Shown here: piece after piece, positions 9,580 through 17,869 of the stretch
Position numbering within the stretch: position 1 is the stretch's first letter
How the letters are laid out: every line of letters starts with the position of its first letter
Source of the DNA: Gordonia jinghuaiqii
Lineage (GTDB): Bacteria > Actinomycetota > Actinomycetes > Mycobacteriales > Mycobacteriaceae
Reading direction: 5' to 3'
Length of the DNA: 64,000 bases
Assembly: GCF_014041935.1 (NCBI RefSeq)
Contig: NZ_CP059491.1
Location: forward strand, 3,906,001-3,970,000
Translations under genes and position numbers: made by a program
Notes under the pieces: generated by a model
What the model was told of the DNA's origin: nothing
The model's input: the letters and a program-made list of their open reading frames with translations, nothing else
The model's database searches: none

Positions 9580-10688
9580 CCGATCCCCCACCGGCCGATC
9601 CCCCACCGACACAGACGATCGTCTTCGTGGCGCACACCGGGCAGGTGTCCGGGGCGGAGAAGGTTCTGCTCGATCTCGTCGACGTCGCGGCCGGCCGCGG
9701 TCACCGCGTGCTCGTCGTCTGCCCCGAGGGCCCGTTGCCCGGCCGACTGCCGCCCGGCGCCGTCCACGTGGCGATCCCGCCGCTGGGCCTGAGCGGTGAA
9801 CGCGGCTCCCGCCGGCTGCTGGGTGCCGGCCGCCTGCTGATCGACTGGGCGCGTGCCGGTCTCACGCTGCGTCGCCTCACGCGGCGCGAGGACACCTCGA
9901 CGGTCCTCAACTCGCTGTTCGCCCTGCCCGCGGCCCGGATCGCGCGACCCCGCGGCCGCATCTCGTGGCTGGTCCACGACACCGTGTCCTCGGGGCGGCA
10001 GACCGCGGTCATCCGCGCGAGCGCACCCGTCGTCCGGCGGGCGGTGGCGGTGTCGGAGGCGACGGCGGCACCCCTCGCCGAGATGGGCCTGCCGGTCGTC
10101 GTCGCCCACAACGGGGTCGACTGGCCGGTGCCCGCGCTCCCGACCGATCTGCATCATCCGCCCGTCGTCGGGATCCTCGCGTTGCTCACGCCGTGGAAAG
10201 GTCATGCGGTGTTGCTCGACGCCGTGGCGACCGTCCCCGGCGTCGAAGTCGAGTTCGCCGGCGGCTCGTTTCCCGGCGACGCCGACCACGTTGCCTCGCT
10301 GCGGGATCGGGCCCGGCAGCCCGACCTGGCGGGACGCGTGCGGTTCCTCGGCCACACCGACCTGCGCGCGGCGCTGGAGCGCTGGGACGTCGTCGTCTCG
10401 GCCAGCGTCACCCCCGAAGCCGGTCCGCTGTCGGTCCTGGAGGCCATGTCCTACGGAAAGCCGGTCGTCGGAACCGATCACGGCGGCACCACCGAGTTCC
10501 TGCGCGACGGGGCCGGGGTCCTCGTCGCACCGTCGGACCCGGATGCGTTGGCCTCGGCCATCACCCGCGTCCTCGACGACGCCGACCTGCGACGTTCGCT
10601 GGCCGGAGAGGCGCGGAAACGTATCGCAGACGGACACGACAAATCGGTCACATTACCGCGTATGCTCGAGAAGTTGTTGTCCCCATGA
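9576..10688 (+). CDS. Glycosyltransferase family 4 (exopolysaccharide locus)
   Basis: This is a 370-residue GT-B glycosyltransferase. The N-terminal motif HTGQVSGAEKVLLDLVDVA (near residue 14) is the Gly-Ala-Glu acceptor-side loop common in GT4 enzymes. The C-terminal donor half has GILALLTPWKGHAVLLDAV near 195 and SVTPEAGPLSVLEAMSYGKP near 275, with the E-x7-E pair intact, followed by GTDHGGTTEFL. ATG at 9576 overlaps the flippase stop. No signal peptide is present, so it should act at the cytoplasmic membrane face. The donor sugar cannot be predicted. Confidence 0.9.
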   Translation: MTDPPPADPPPTQTIVFVAHTGQVSGAEKVLLDLVDVAAGRGHRVLVVCPEGPLPGRLPPGAVHVAIPPLGLSGERGSRRLLGAGRLLIDWARAGLTLRRLTRREDTSTVLNSLFALPAARIARPRGRISWLVHDTVSSGRQTAVIRASAPVVRRAVAVSEATAAPLAEMGLPVVVAHNGVDWPVPALPTDLHHPPVVGILALLTPWKGHAVLLDAVATVPGVEVEFAGGSFPGDADHVASLRDRARQPDLAGRVRFLGHTDLRAALERWDVVVSASVTPEAGPLSVLEAMSYGKPVVGTDHGGTTEFLRDGAGVLVAPSDPDALASAITRVLDDADLRRSLAGEARKRIADGHDKSVTLPRMLEKLLSP

Positions 10689-11833
10689 CGGCACACAGTT
10701 CGCGCCCGTGGCGCACATCCCTAGATAGGCTCCCCATGAACCGGTCCCTGACCCGTCGGCGTAAGACCACGCGCTCGGCACTCGCCTGTGCGTGCATCTT
10801 GCTCGCCACGCTCGCATCCATCATGTGGGTGCGCAGCGACGCCCATTCGGCACCGCCGACCTGCGAGTTGTCCGGTGGGAACAAGAAGATCGCGGCGTCA
10901 CCCGGCGCCGGACTCCTCGGCGCCTCCGACGGAGACCTCAACCGTGAGCTGACGGTGGCCAAGAACCTCAACATGTGGGCCGTGCGCCTCGACGTCGACT
11001 GGTCTGTGGTGGAACCGCGTCGTGGACAGCGCAACTGGGCACCGATCGACCGCGTGGTCAATGCGATCGTCGCGCACGGCATGTGCCCGGTCGGCCTGGC
11101 CACCTACACCCCGCTGTGGGCGGCGCGCATCACCGACTTCCCCCGCAACAGCCATTACCGCCCGGCCGACCCGAACCTGTTCGCGTCGTTCGCCGCCGCC
11201 GCCGCGCAGCGGTACGCCGACTCCATCGCGGTGTGGGAGATCTGGAACGAGCCCAACCTGGCCAATTACTGGCTGCCCCGCGCCAACTCCACCGAGTACG
11301 GCAGGCTGCTCGACGCGTCGTATGCGGCCATCAAACGCGTGGTCCCCGGCGCCGCGGTGATCTCCGGCGGCCTGGCACCCGGCACCGACAACGGTCGCGA
11401 CATCGCCCCACTGACGTTCGTGCGCAACCTCTATCAGGGCGGGTACAACCGTTCCTTCGACGCGTTGAGCGTGCACCCCTACACCTACCCCGCGCTGCCC
11501 AACGATCCGGCGGCGGCATCGTGGAGCACCGCCGCGCGCATGTGGGACATGCGGGACATCATGGTGGCCGCGGGTGATGCCGACAAGAAGATCTGGATGA
11601 CCGAGTTCGGAGCACCGACGGGGACCGGGACCAACTCGGTGTCAGAGGCGTTTCAGGCGCAGAGCATCGAGGTCGCCGTCGGCGCCCAGTACGACGCGCC
11701 CTGGCTCGGACCGTTGTTCGTGTATTCGCTGCGCGACGCGGGTACCGACCCCAACAACCTGGAACACAACTTCGGGCTCGTGCGCCGCGACTGGTCTCCC
11801 AAGCAGGCCTACACGCTGCTGGATTCGCGTTAG
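10685..11833 (+). CDS. Secreted glycoside hydrolase, PslG/GH39-like
   Basis: This 382-residue protein has an N-terminal basic stretch and a hydrophobic segment (SALACACILLATLASIMWV), so it is exported or membrane-anchored. The body is a TIM-barrel glycosidase of the GH5/GH39 clan. WNEPN near residue 186 carries the expected acid/base Glu, and WMTEFGAPTG near 305 carries the expected nucleophile Glu. Hydrolases of this type in exopolysaccharide loci, such as PslG in Pseudomonas, trim or release the polymer in the cell envelope. ATG at 10685 overlaps the previous stop (ATGA); an in-frame ATG at 10736 would give a more ordinary signal peptide and is a real alternative. Confidence 0.82.
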   Translation: MTAHSSRPWRTSLDRLPMNRSLTRRRKTTRSALACACILLATLASIMWVRSDAHSAPPTCELSGGNKKIAASPGAGLLGASDGDLNRELTVAKNLNMWAVRLDVDWSVVEPRRGQRNWAPIDRVVNAIVAHGMCPVGLATYTPLWAARITDFPRNSHYRPADPNLFASFAAAAAQRYADSIAVWEIWNEPNLANYWLPRANSTEYGRLLDASYAAIKRVVPGAAVISGGLAPGTDNGRDIAPLTFVRNLYQGGYNRSFDALSVHPYTYPALPNDPAAASWSTAARMWDMRDIMVAAGDADKKIWMTEFGAPTGTGTNSVSEAFQAQSIEVAVGAQYDAPWLGPLFVYSLRDAGTDPNNLEHNFGLVRRDWSPKQAYTLLDSR

Positions 11834-11847
11834 GCCCGGGTGTCACG

Positions 11848-11877
11848 CCGCACGCGGGTCCGCCGATCCGCGTGCGG
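11848..11877 (+). terminator. GC-rich hairpin after the glycoside hydrolase
   Basis: A perfect 10-bp inverted repeat (CCGCACGCGG and CCGCGTGCGG) with a 10-base loop begins 14 bases after the hydrolase stop. There is no T-run after it, so it is at best a weak or U-less terminator. It could instead mark the break between the flippase operon and the Wzz-like gene. Confidence 0.4.
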
Positions 11878-12024
11878 GCGGGCGCCACGCCACGGTCCGA
11901 GCACCGCGGCCGACCAGATCCTTCGTTATGGTGAACGAAAAGTGATCGAACTTCGCGCTCGATCGAGCACGTGCATTATCCGGGGGGGACGTCCGGGGGA
12001 CATCCGACACCACAGGAGAGATGT

Positions 12025-13434
12025 GTGAGCTCCAGCCTCGACAGCGCCGGGCGCCGTGACGCGCCGCCCTCGATCGACCTCTTCGGCCACTTCCGGGATC
12101 TCGCCCGCGTCGCCGTACCCGCCATCCTCATCGGCGTCCTCGTCGGAGCCGGGGTGTTCGCACTGCGGACCGCCCTGGTCGCCGAGAAGTACTCGGCGAC
12201 GGTGGTGGCCGAGATCAACCCGGCCGGCAACATCATCCCCGGTGACGCATTCGTCGAGCAGATGCGCGCACCGTTCACCGCGCTGTCCACCGACGAGAAC
12301 GTCCTCCGCCAGGTGCTGACCCAGGTCGACACCGGTTGGGACACCGCCGAACTGCGCGCCAACGTCGCCACCTCCCCGGGCACCTCGCCATCGCTGATGC
12401 TGTTCACCGCGACGGCGCCGACCAGCGAGCAGGCCGAGGGGGTGGCCCGCGCGATGGTCACCGCGATCTCGGCGGCGTCGGTGTCCAACCATGCCCGCGA
12501 CATCAGCAGGCAGGTCGATCAGCTCCGCGCCCAGGTCACCGCCGAACGCGCACGCAACCGTGCACTCCCCGATCGCGGCGACTCGAAATCGGAGTCGAAT
12601 GCGACCCTCGCCGACCTCAACGCCCAGTTGACCCGTTTGCAGAACTCCTCGACGGACACCCTCACGATCCTCGCCGCGCCGTCGGCCGGTGAGAAGCCGG
12701 TCGCCCCCAACCCCGGACAGGAGGGTGCCGTGGCCGGCCTGGCGGCGGCGATCGTCGCCGCCGAGATCCTGGTGCTGGTCCGGGGCCGATCCGGACGCCG
12801 TCCCAACCCGATCTGGGCGCGCCGCATCGCCCACCGGTACGGCGCTCACCTCACCTACGGCAAGCCCGGCGAGCCTGCGTTGCCCGCGACGCTGTTACCG
12901 GCTCTCGCCCAGCGTCATCGGCGGGCTCAGGTCGCGCTGATCCTGACCGGGGACGCCGTGCACATCGACGGCCTCGTCGACACCCTGATCCCCGCCGAGG
13001 ACGACGCGAGCGCCGGACACCCCATGCGCGTGGAGCATCTCGCGCTCACCGATCCGTGGTGGCAGCGCCTCGATCCCGCCCAGCTCGCCTTGGCGGTGGT
13101 CGTCGTCTCGGACGCGGAGAACGATCGCGAACCCGTCGAACAGGCACTGACACAACTGGCCGCGATCGGGGTGACCCGGCACCTCGTCGTGCAACGATCG
13201 GCCACCCGCGCACCCGGCCGGCCGGCCGATCGGCTCCTGCCCGCCACCCTGCGCGGCGCCGATGCGGCCGGTTACGAGCCGTTCCCGAGCGGAGACGTAC
13301 CCACCGAACACGTTCGGGCCGAGGGCCGGACGCCCATGACGCGTACGCCGTCGCACGAGGCCTCGGCCGGTGTCCCGTTCGACTCGGACCGATTCCGTGT
13401 ACCTCCCCGAGATGCGGACAGCCATGCGCGGTGA
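12025..13434 (+). CDS. Wzz/YveK-like chain-length determinant protein
   Basis: This 469-residue protein has the polysaccharide co-polymerase layout: a first membrane segment near residues 30-50 (VAVPAILIGVLVGAGVFAL), a periplasmic region with a weak coiled coil near 155-200 (SRQVDQLRAQVTAERARNR), and a second segment near 232-250 (VAGLAAAIVAAEILVLV). It sets the length or export of the polymer. The last 200 residues are cytoplasmic and have strand-helix patterns like a BY-kinase/ParA fold (LALAVVVVSDAENDREPVEQ), but no Walker A motif is visible, so kinase activity is unlikely. The GTG start at 12025 follows AGGAG at 12014-12018. Confidence 0.82.
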   Translation: MSSSLDSAGRRDAPPSIDLFGHFRDLARVAVPAILIGVLVGAGVFALRTALVAEKYSATVVAEINPAGNIIPGDAFVEQMRAPFTALSTDENVLRQVLTQVDTGWDTAELRANVATSPGTSPSLMLFTATAPTSEQAEGVARAMVTAISAASVSNHARDISRQVDQLRAQVTAERARNRALPDRGDSKSESNATLADLNAQLTRLQNSSTDTLTILAAPSAGEKPVAPNPGQEGAVAGLAAAIVAAEILVLVRGRSGRRPNPIWARRIAHRYGAHLTYGKPGEPALPATLLPALAQRHRRAQVALILTGDAVHIDGLVDTLIPAEDDASAGHPMRVEHLALTDPWWQRLDPAQLALAVVVVSDAENDREPVEQALTQLAAIGVTRHLVVQRSATRAPGRPADRLLPATLRGADAAGYEPFPSGDVPTEHVRAEGRTPMTRTPSHEASAGVPFDSDRFRVPPRDADSHAR

Positions 13435-14545
13435 CCGCATCGCCCGTGACCGCATCGCCATCGTCCACGAGCGCCTCACCGAGATCGCCGGGTCGGAACA
13501 CGTCGTCGAACAGCTGGCTGCCACGTGGCCACGGGTCGAGGTCCACGCGCCGATCGCGCGGGCCGCGGGCATCCCGGCCGGGCTGACCGAGCCGCCGATC
13601 ACCACCTCCCTCGACCGTGCCTACCGGATGCTCGGCGAACGCAGTTACGCGCCGCTGCTGCCGTTGATGCCCATGGCGTTTCGGCGGATGCCGCTGCGCG
13701 ATGCCTCCGCGGTCGTGGCCAGCCATCACGCCTTCGCCACGCAGTCGGTGTTCGCGACGCAGGCCCCTGTCATCGCCTACGTGCACAGCCCGGCGCGGTG
13801 GGCGTGGGACCCGTCGCTGCGGGCCGGCGAAGGCGGTGGCGCCGCCGGTGCCGCCATCCTGTCGGCGCTGTCGGTGGTTGCCCGCCGGTGCGAGATCGGT
13901 GCTGCGCCACGCCTGCACACCGTCGTCGCGAACTCGTCGGCGGTGGCCGCACGCATCCGCGAGCACTGGGGACGCGACGCGATCGTGGTGCACCCGCCCG
14001 TCGACCTCGACGGTTTCACCCCCGACCCCGCGGTGCCGCGTGAGGACTTCTATCTGCTCGCCGGGCGCCTCGTCCCGTATAAGCGGCCCGACATCGCGAT
14101 CGCCGCGGCCGCGAAGGCCGACGTGCGGCTCGTGGTCGCCGGCGACGGCCGCGCCATGGAGCAGTGTCGCGAACTCGCCGGTCCCAGAACGACATTCCTC
14201 GGCCGGGTCCCCCACGAGACGTTGCTGAACCTGCACCGCAGCGCCCGCGCGGTCCTGATGCCCGGCATCGAGGACTTCGGCATCGTGCCGGTGGAGGCCA
14301 TGGCAACCGGGACACCGGTCATCGCCCTCGGCGAAGGCGGGGCCCTCGACACCGTCATACCCGAGTCGACCGGGCTGCTCATCGAGCCGGGCACCGACGA
14401 CGAGATCATCGAGCGACTCGCGAAGTCGTTGCGCGAGTTCGCCGTCGAGGACTACGACCGCACCGTGATCCGCGCCTGGGCCGAGAGGTTCCGCCGGGAA
14501 CGTTTCCGCGACGAGATGCGCGAGGTCGTCGATGCGGCGCTCTGA
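13424..14545 (+). CDS. Glycosyltransferase family 4 (mannosyltransferase-like)
   Basis: This is a 373-residue GT-B enzyme. The N-terminus IAIVHERLTEIAGSEHVVEQL and the block HSPARWAWDPS near residue 125 are typical of the WbaZ-type GT4 subgroup, often mannosyl- or rhamnosyltransferases. The donor half has LLAGRLVPYKRPDIAI near 210 and GIEDFGIVPVEAMATGTPVIA near 282, with the conserved E-x7-E pair. ATG at 13424 was chosen because it lies just before the conserved strand and overlaps the Wzz-like gene by 11 bases; an ATG at 13412 is equally in frame. The end overlaps the next gene by 14 bases. Confidence 0.88.
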   Translation: MRGDRIARDRIAIVHERLTEIAGSEHVVEQLAATWPRVEVHAPIARAAGIPAGLTEPPITTSLDRAYRMLGERSYAPLLPLMPMAFRRMPLRDASAVVASHHAFATQSVFATQAPVIAYVHSPARWAWDPSLRAGEGGGAAGAAILSALSVVARRCEIGAAPRLHTVVANSSAVAARIREHWGRDAIVVHPPVDLDGFTPDPAVPREDFYLLAGRLVPYKRPDIAIAAAAKADVRLVVAGDGRAMEQCRELAGPRTTFLGRVPHETLLNLHRSARAVLMPGIEDFGIVPVEAMATGTPVIALGEGGALDTVIPESTGLLIEPGTDDEIIERLAKSLREFAVEDYDRTVIRAWAERFRRERFRDEMREVVDAAL

Positions 14546-15800
14546 GTCGGAGACGACGACAACCCGTGCGTCCGTACTGGATCGGGCGTTGTCGACGTCG
14601 CGGACCATCTCGGTGACCGGACCGATGGCACCCCTGGACCTCGATCGCATCCGCGAGCGGCTGGCCCAGGCCTGGACCCCGAAGTCGCGTCTGACGCTCG
14701 TGCCCGACCCGTCGTCGTCCACGTGGGTCCACGACGCGGCGAACCCGCCCCGGGTGTCCGAGCGCCCCGATCTCGCGGATCTGCCCGTCGGCGAGATCAT
14801 GATGCGCCTGCGCGCCGCGCCCGAACCCCTGCCACGTCTGGAGGTACTGGTCTGCGGCCCGTGGCTGGTCATCGACCACACCCACGGCATGGGCGACGGC
14901 CGACTCGGCATCGAACAGATCGCCGGGGTGGCCAGTCGCCATGAGTTCCCGATGGCCCAGCGGTTCGAGAAGTCGCTGCCCGCCGGCGCGGCCTGGCAGG
15001 CGCTGCGTCGCCACGTCCTGCGCCACCCGCGTCGTATCCGCGACATCGTCGCGTTGCGTTCGGCCAACGCCGCGCCCCCCGAGGCGAATACCGATGTCGC
15101 GCAACGCACCATCACCGACTGGCAGTCGTCGCGTAGCGCCGTCACCGCCTCGATGTCCGCCCGGTGCGTCACCGAGGTGAAGCAGGCGATCACCGACACC
15201 GGGGTGCGGATGTCCTCGGCGGCGGTGACCGTCGCGCTGTGGCGGGCGGCGCTCACCGCCCACGGCGTCGCCGTCGACGACAGCACCCAGATCCTCTTCG
15301 ACTGCCGGCGATACCTCGATCCCGCCCACGCCGACGCCCACGGCAACTTCGCGGTGGGCATCCCGGTCCGCTTCCCGGCCGCCGCGACGCCCATGGAGAT
15401 CGGCGACCGAATCCGTGCGGTCGCCGAATCGGGCTGGCCGGCAGCGATCCTGGCGTCGGGCGAAGTGCGTGAACGCTTGCGCCCGTCGACGACGCCGGCT
15501 GCCGCCGGATCGATCACCGTGCCGGATCGGTTGCGGCTGTCGGTCAGCGACCTGGGCCGGGTCGGGATCTTCGGCGACCTGCAGTGGGATTCGTCGGCGG
15601 CGTCGCATCACCTGTTCGCCTATGTCGAGCCCGACGGCCCCGACGCGGCGAGCATGCTCGTCAGCGAGATCGACGGTGCCCGCAGTTTCACGACGACGTT
15701 CTGCGACGCCTTCATCGGACGTCCGGAGATCGAAGCGGCGCTGGAGACCCTGTGCGAGCATCCGGTGTCGTTGTTGCAGCAGCTGCTCGAGCGGTCATGA
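14532..15800 (+). CDS. Condensation-fold (HxxxD-type) acyltransferase-like protein
   Basis: This 422-residue protein is of the chloramphenicol-acetyltransferase/condensation-domain superfamily. The key block VIDHTHGMGDGRLGIEQ near residue 112 has the HxxxDG-type active site written as HTHGMGDG. A DCRRYLDP block near 257 and NFAVGIPVRF near 275 match the latch and solvent-channel region of PapA/WES-like enzymes. It has no signal peptide. Members of this fold move acyl groups from CoA or carrier proteins to alcohols or amines. Its place between a glycosyltransferase and a secreted lipase, overlapping both, suggests it acylates the polysaccharide repeat unit. That role is inference, and a diacylglycerol acyltransferase-type activity is possible. 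Confidence 0.7.
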   Translation: MRRSESETTTTRASVLDRALSTSRTISVTGPMAPLDLDRIRERLAQAWTPKSRLTLVPDPSSSTWVHDAANPPRVSERPDLADLPVGEIMMRLRAAPEPLPRLEVLVCGPWLVIDHTHGMGDGRLGIEQIAGVASRHEFPMAQRFEKSLPAGAAWQALRRHVLRHPRRIRDIVALRSANAAPPEANTDVAQRTITDWQSSRSAVTASMSARCVTEVKQAITDTGVRMSSAAVTVALWRAALTAHGVAVDDSTQILFDCRRYLDPAHADAHGNFAVGIPVRFPAAATPMEIGDRIRAVAESGWPAAILASGEVRERLRPSTTPAAAGSITVPDRLRLSVSDLGRVGIFGDLQWDSSAASHHLFAYVEPDGPDAASMLVSEIDGARSFTTTFCDAFIGRPEIEAALETLCEHPVSLLQQLLERS

Positions 15801-16972
15801 GGCGGCGGGCCGCCTCTCCCGGAATCCTCCTCGCCGTCGCGCTTCTCACCGTTTTCTGCGCGACGGCATGTTCGGCGGGCAGCGCGCCCGGGCCGGCGTC
15901 GGCATCGTCGCCGGGAGATCTGGTCGGCGCGCCGATCGCGACCGACGCCTACGGCTCGCTCGAGCGGATCGCCGACCGGTCCGTGCGGTTCCGCTATCAG
16001 TCGACCGACCCGGGCACCGACCGACTGGTACCGGTGTCGGCAGCGGCATTCGTGCCGCGCGGACCCGCACCGGCGGGCGGATGGCCGGTGCTCGCCCTGG
16101 GGCATCCGACGACCGGGGTGGCAGGCGACTGCGCACCGTCGCTGTACGGCAACCTGCTGGGGACCATCGACCTCGTCGCCACCCTGCTCGAACAGGGCTT
16201 CGTCGTCGTGCAATCGGACTATCAGGGTCTCGGCACACCGGGCGCCCATCGATATCTGGACCCGCTGCCGGCCGCCTACAACATCATCGACTCGGTACGC
16301 GCGGTGCGTGCGGTCATCGACGACACCGCCGACCAGTGGTGGGGTTTCGGCGTGTCCCAGGGAGGTCATGCGGTGTTCCGGGCCAACGAGATCGCGACGA
16401 CCTACGGTTCCGGGCTGCGTTTGCGGGGGACGGTCAGCATGAGCCCCGTACTCGACATCCGGCCCCTGGCCGACGCGATGGCGAACGGCACGCTTTCCTC
16501 CGCGCAGATCTCGTTCCTGCCGATCGTCCTGACGGGACTGAAGACGGTCCACCCGGAACTCGACATCGACGACTACGTGCGCGGCCCTCTCCGCGAGACC
16601 TTCGGGGTCTTCCTCGAATGCAACGACGCGGCGATGGTGCAGAAGCAGGACATCGTCGATGTCACCGAGCCCGAGGACTATCGACCCGTCGACGACGCGG
16701 CCGCCGAACGCCTCCGCGGGTGGCTCGGCGAGGCGAGCCTTCCGCAGGGGCGCGCCTCGGCGCCGATGCTCATCGCCTACAGCACACAGGACACCGTGAT
16801 CCCGCCGAAGTGGACGGCGACAGCCATTCGGCAGGCCTGCCGGATGGGCGATGACATCACTGCGGTCACGGTGAGCCGACAACCGCACGGCATACTCGAC
16901 ATCGGTTCCGCAGCAGCGGACTGGGTTGAAGCCGTCGATTCGGGGCGTCCGACGCCGAGCACATGTGCCTGA
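15797..16972 (+). CDS. Secreted lipoprotein lipase/esterase of the LIP family
   Basis: This is a 391-residue alpha/beta hydrolase. The N-terminus RRRAASPGILLAVALLTVF followed by CATACS looks like a lipoprotein signal with the cysteine near residue 25. The nucleophile elbow GVSQGGH lies near residue 185 (GxSxG), a later acidic block includes SAPMLIAYSTQDTVIPP, and a histidine follows in RQPHGILDIG near the end; together they form the Ser-Asp-His triad of the secretory lipase family. The ATG at 15797 overlaps the acyltransferase stop (ATGA). Within the exopolysaccharide operon it may remove or turn over acyl groups; this is inferred from position only. Confidence 0.82.
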   Translation: MRRRAASPGILLAVALLTVFCATACSAGSAPGPASASSPGDLVGAPIATDAYGSLERIADRSVRFRYQSTDPGTDRLVPVSAAAFVPRGPAPAGGWPVLALGHPTTGVAGDCAPSLYGNLLGTIDLVATLLEQGFVVVQSDYQGLGTPGAHRYLDPLPAAYNIIDSVRAVRAVIDDTADQWWGFGVSQGGHAVFRANEIATTYGSGLRLRGTVSMSPVLDIRPLADAMANGTLSSAQISFLPIVLTGLKTVHPELDIDDYVRGPLRETFGVFLECNDAAMVQKQDIVDVTEPEDYRPVDDAAAERLRGWLGEASLPQGRASAPMLIAYSTQDTVIPPKWTATAIRQACRMGDDITAVTVSRQPHGILDIGSAAADWVEAVDSGRPTPSTCA

Positions 16973-17021
16973 TGCGGGCATGTCGCCTCGCCGGACACCG
17001 GGGCTTCAGGAGGGGTTGTAC

Positions 17022-17726
17022 ATGAGTTCGAACATCGAGAACGGCGTCGACGCGCCGGAGATCATCGCGGCCGCGGGTGACGCGGTCCCACCGGCCGGAG
17101 CGACGGCGTCGGAAACAACAGGATCGGAAGTGCGGGCGGGAGAGACGTTGTCCGCGCTGTTCGCCGATTCTCCCGACGAGGCCGTGGTCGCCGTACTCCA
17201 AGCCCTGCGCGGCAACGACACGGCCATCGCGCCGACGCTGCGCGCCGTTCTCGCGGATCCGGACCGCATCCGTGCGATCGAGGACAGCGGGTTGCTCGAC
17301 GGCACCCCGAATCCCGGCCTCGACGAAGCGGTTCGGCTGACCGTCGATGCCCTCGGCGTGCCGTATGCAGCGGTCAACGTCATCACCGCCGACGGCCAGA
17401 CGCAGGCGGCGCTCGCCTGGAGCGCCGGGGACGTCGAGGGTTCCCGCACCAGGCCGCTGCTCGATTCACTGTGCGTCCTCGCGGTCGCGAGCGGTTCGCC
17501 GCTCGTCATCGACGACATCGCCGATCATCCGGTGTTGTCCGGCCATTCGACCGCCACCAAGGGCGAGGTCACGGCGTACATCGGTATCCCGCTGGCGGAC
17601 AACGACGGTCATGTGATCGGCACATTCTGCGCCTCGGACTCCGCACCGCACCATTGGTCGGCCACCGAAGTGCAACTCATCTCCGACCTCTCGGTTGTGG
17701 TTCGGGAGCTGATCTTCGGGGCCTGA
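17022..17726 (+). CDS. GAF domain protein
   Basis: This is a 234-residue soluble protein. Residues about 95-230 form a GAF domain: RAIEDSGLLDGTPNPGLDEAVRLTVDALGVPYAAVNVI, then DSLCVLAVASGSPLVIDDI, AYIGIPLADNDGHVIGTFCA and SDLSVVVRELI. This matches the subgroup used as small-molecule or redox sensors next to signalling proteins. No kinase, cyclase or HTH follows. The N-terminal 90 residues are Ala/Glu-rich and low complexity. ATG at 17022 follows a strong CAGGAGGGG ribosome site. Its place before the polyprenyl sugar transferase suggests a sensor for polysaccharide production. Ligand unknown. Confidence 0.8.
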   Translation: MSSNIENGVDAPEIIAAAGDAVPPAGATASETTGSEVRAGETLSALFADSPDEAVVAVLQALRGNDTAIAPTLRAVLADPDRIRAIEDSGLLDGTPNPGLDEAVRLTVDALGVPYAAVNVITADGQTQAALAWSAGDVEGSRTRPLLDSLCVLAVASGSPLVIDDIADHPVLSGHSTATKGEVTAYIGIPLADNDGHVIGTFCASDSAPHHWSATEVQLISDLSVVVRELIFGA

Positions 17727-17740
17727 TCTTCGGGGCCTGA
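17714..17740 (+). repeat. 14-base tandem duplication at the GAF gene stop codon
   Basis: The last bases of the GAF gene (GATCTTCGGGGCCT followed by GA) are repeated directly after the stop, giving two copies in tandem and two TGA codons. It reads as a simple slippage duplication. Confidence 0.75.
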
Positions 17741-17869
17741 GCGCCGTCGATTGCTGCGGCGGCGCCGTGATGAGGAAATCGCCACCGCGACACGAGCACC
17801 GCAGGTGAGCGCGAGGTTGTTACATAGCCTTACAATCGTCGGGACGGGGGGACCGTTCATGCGGATGGA

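Noticed and set aside
7687..9612. 641-codon open frame on the minus strand
   Set aside because: Antisense to the Wzx flippase; charged low-complexity product with no family.
13046..15517. 823-codon open frame on the minus strand
   Set aside because: Covers the ends of three well-supported plus-strand genes and has no domain.
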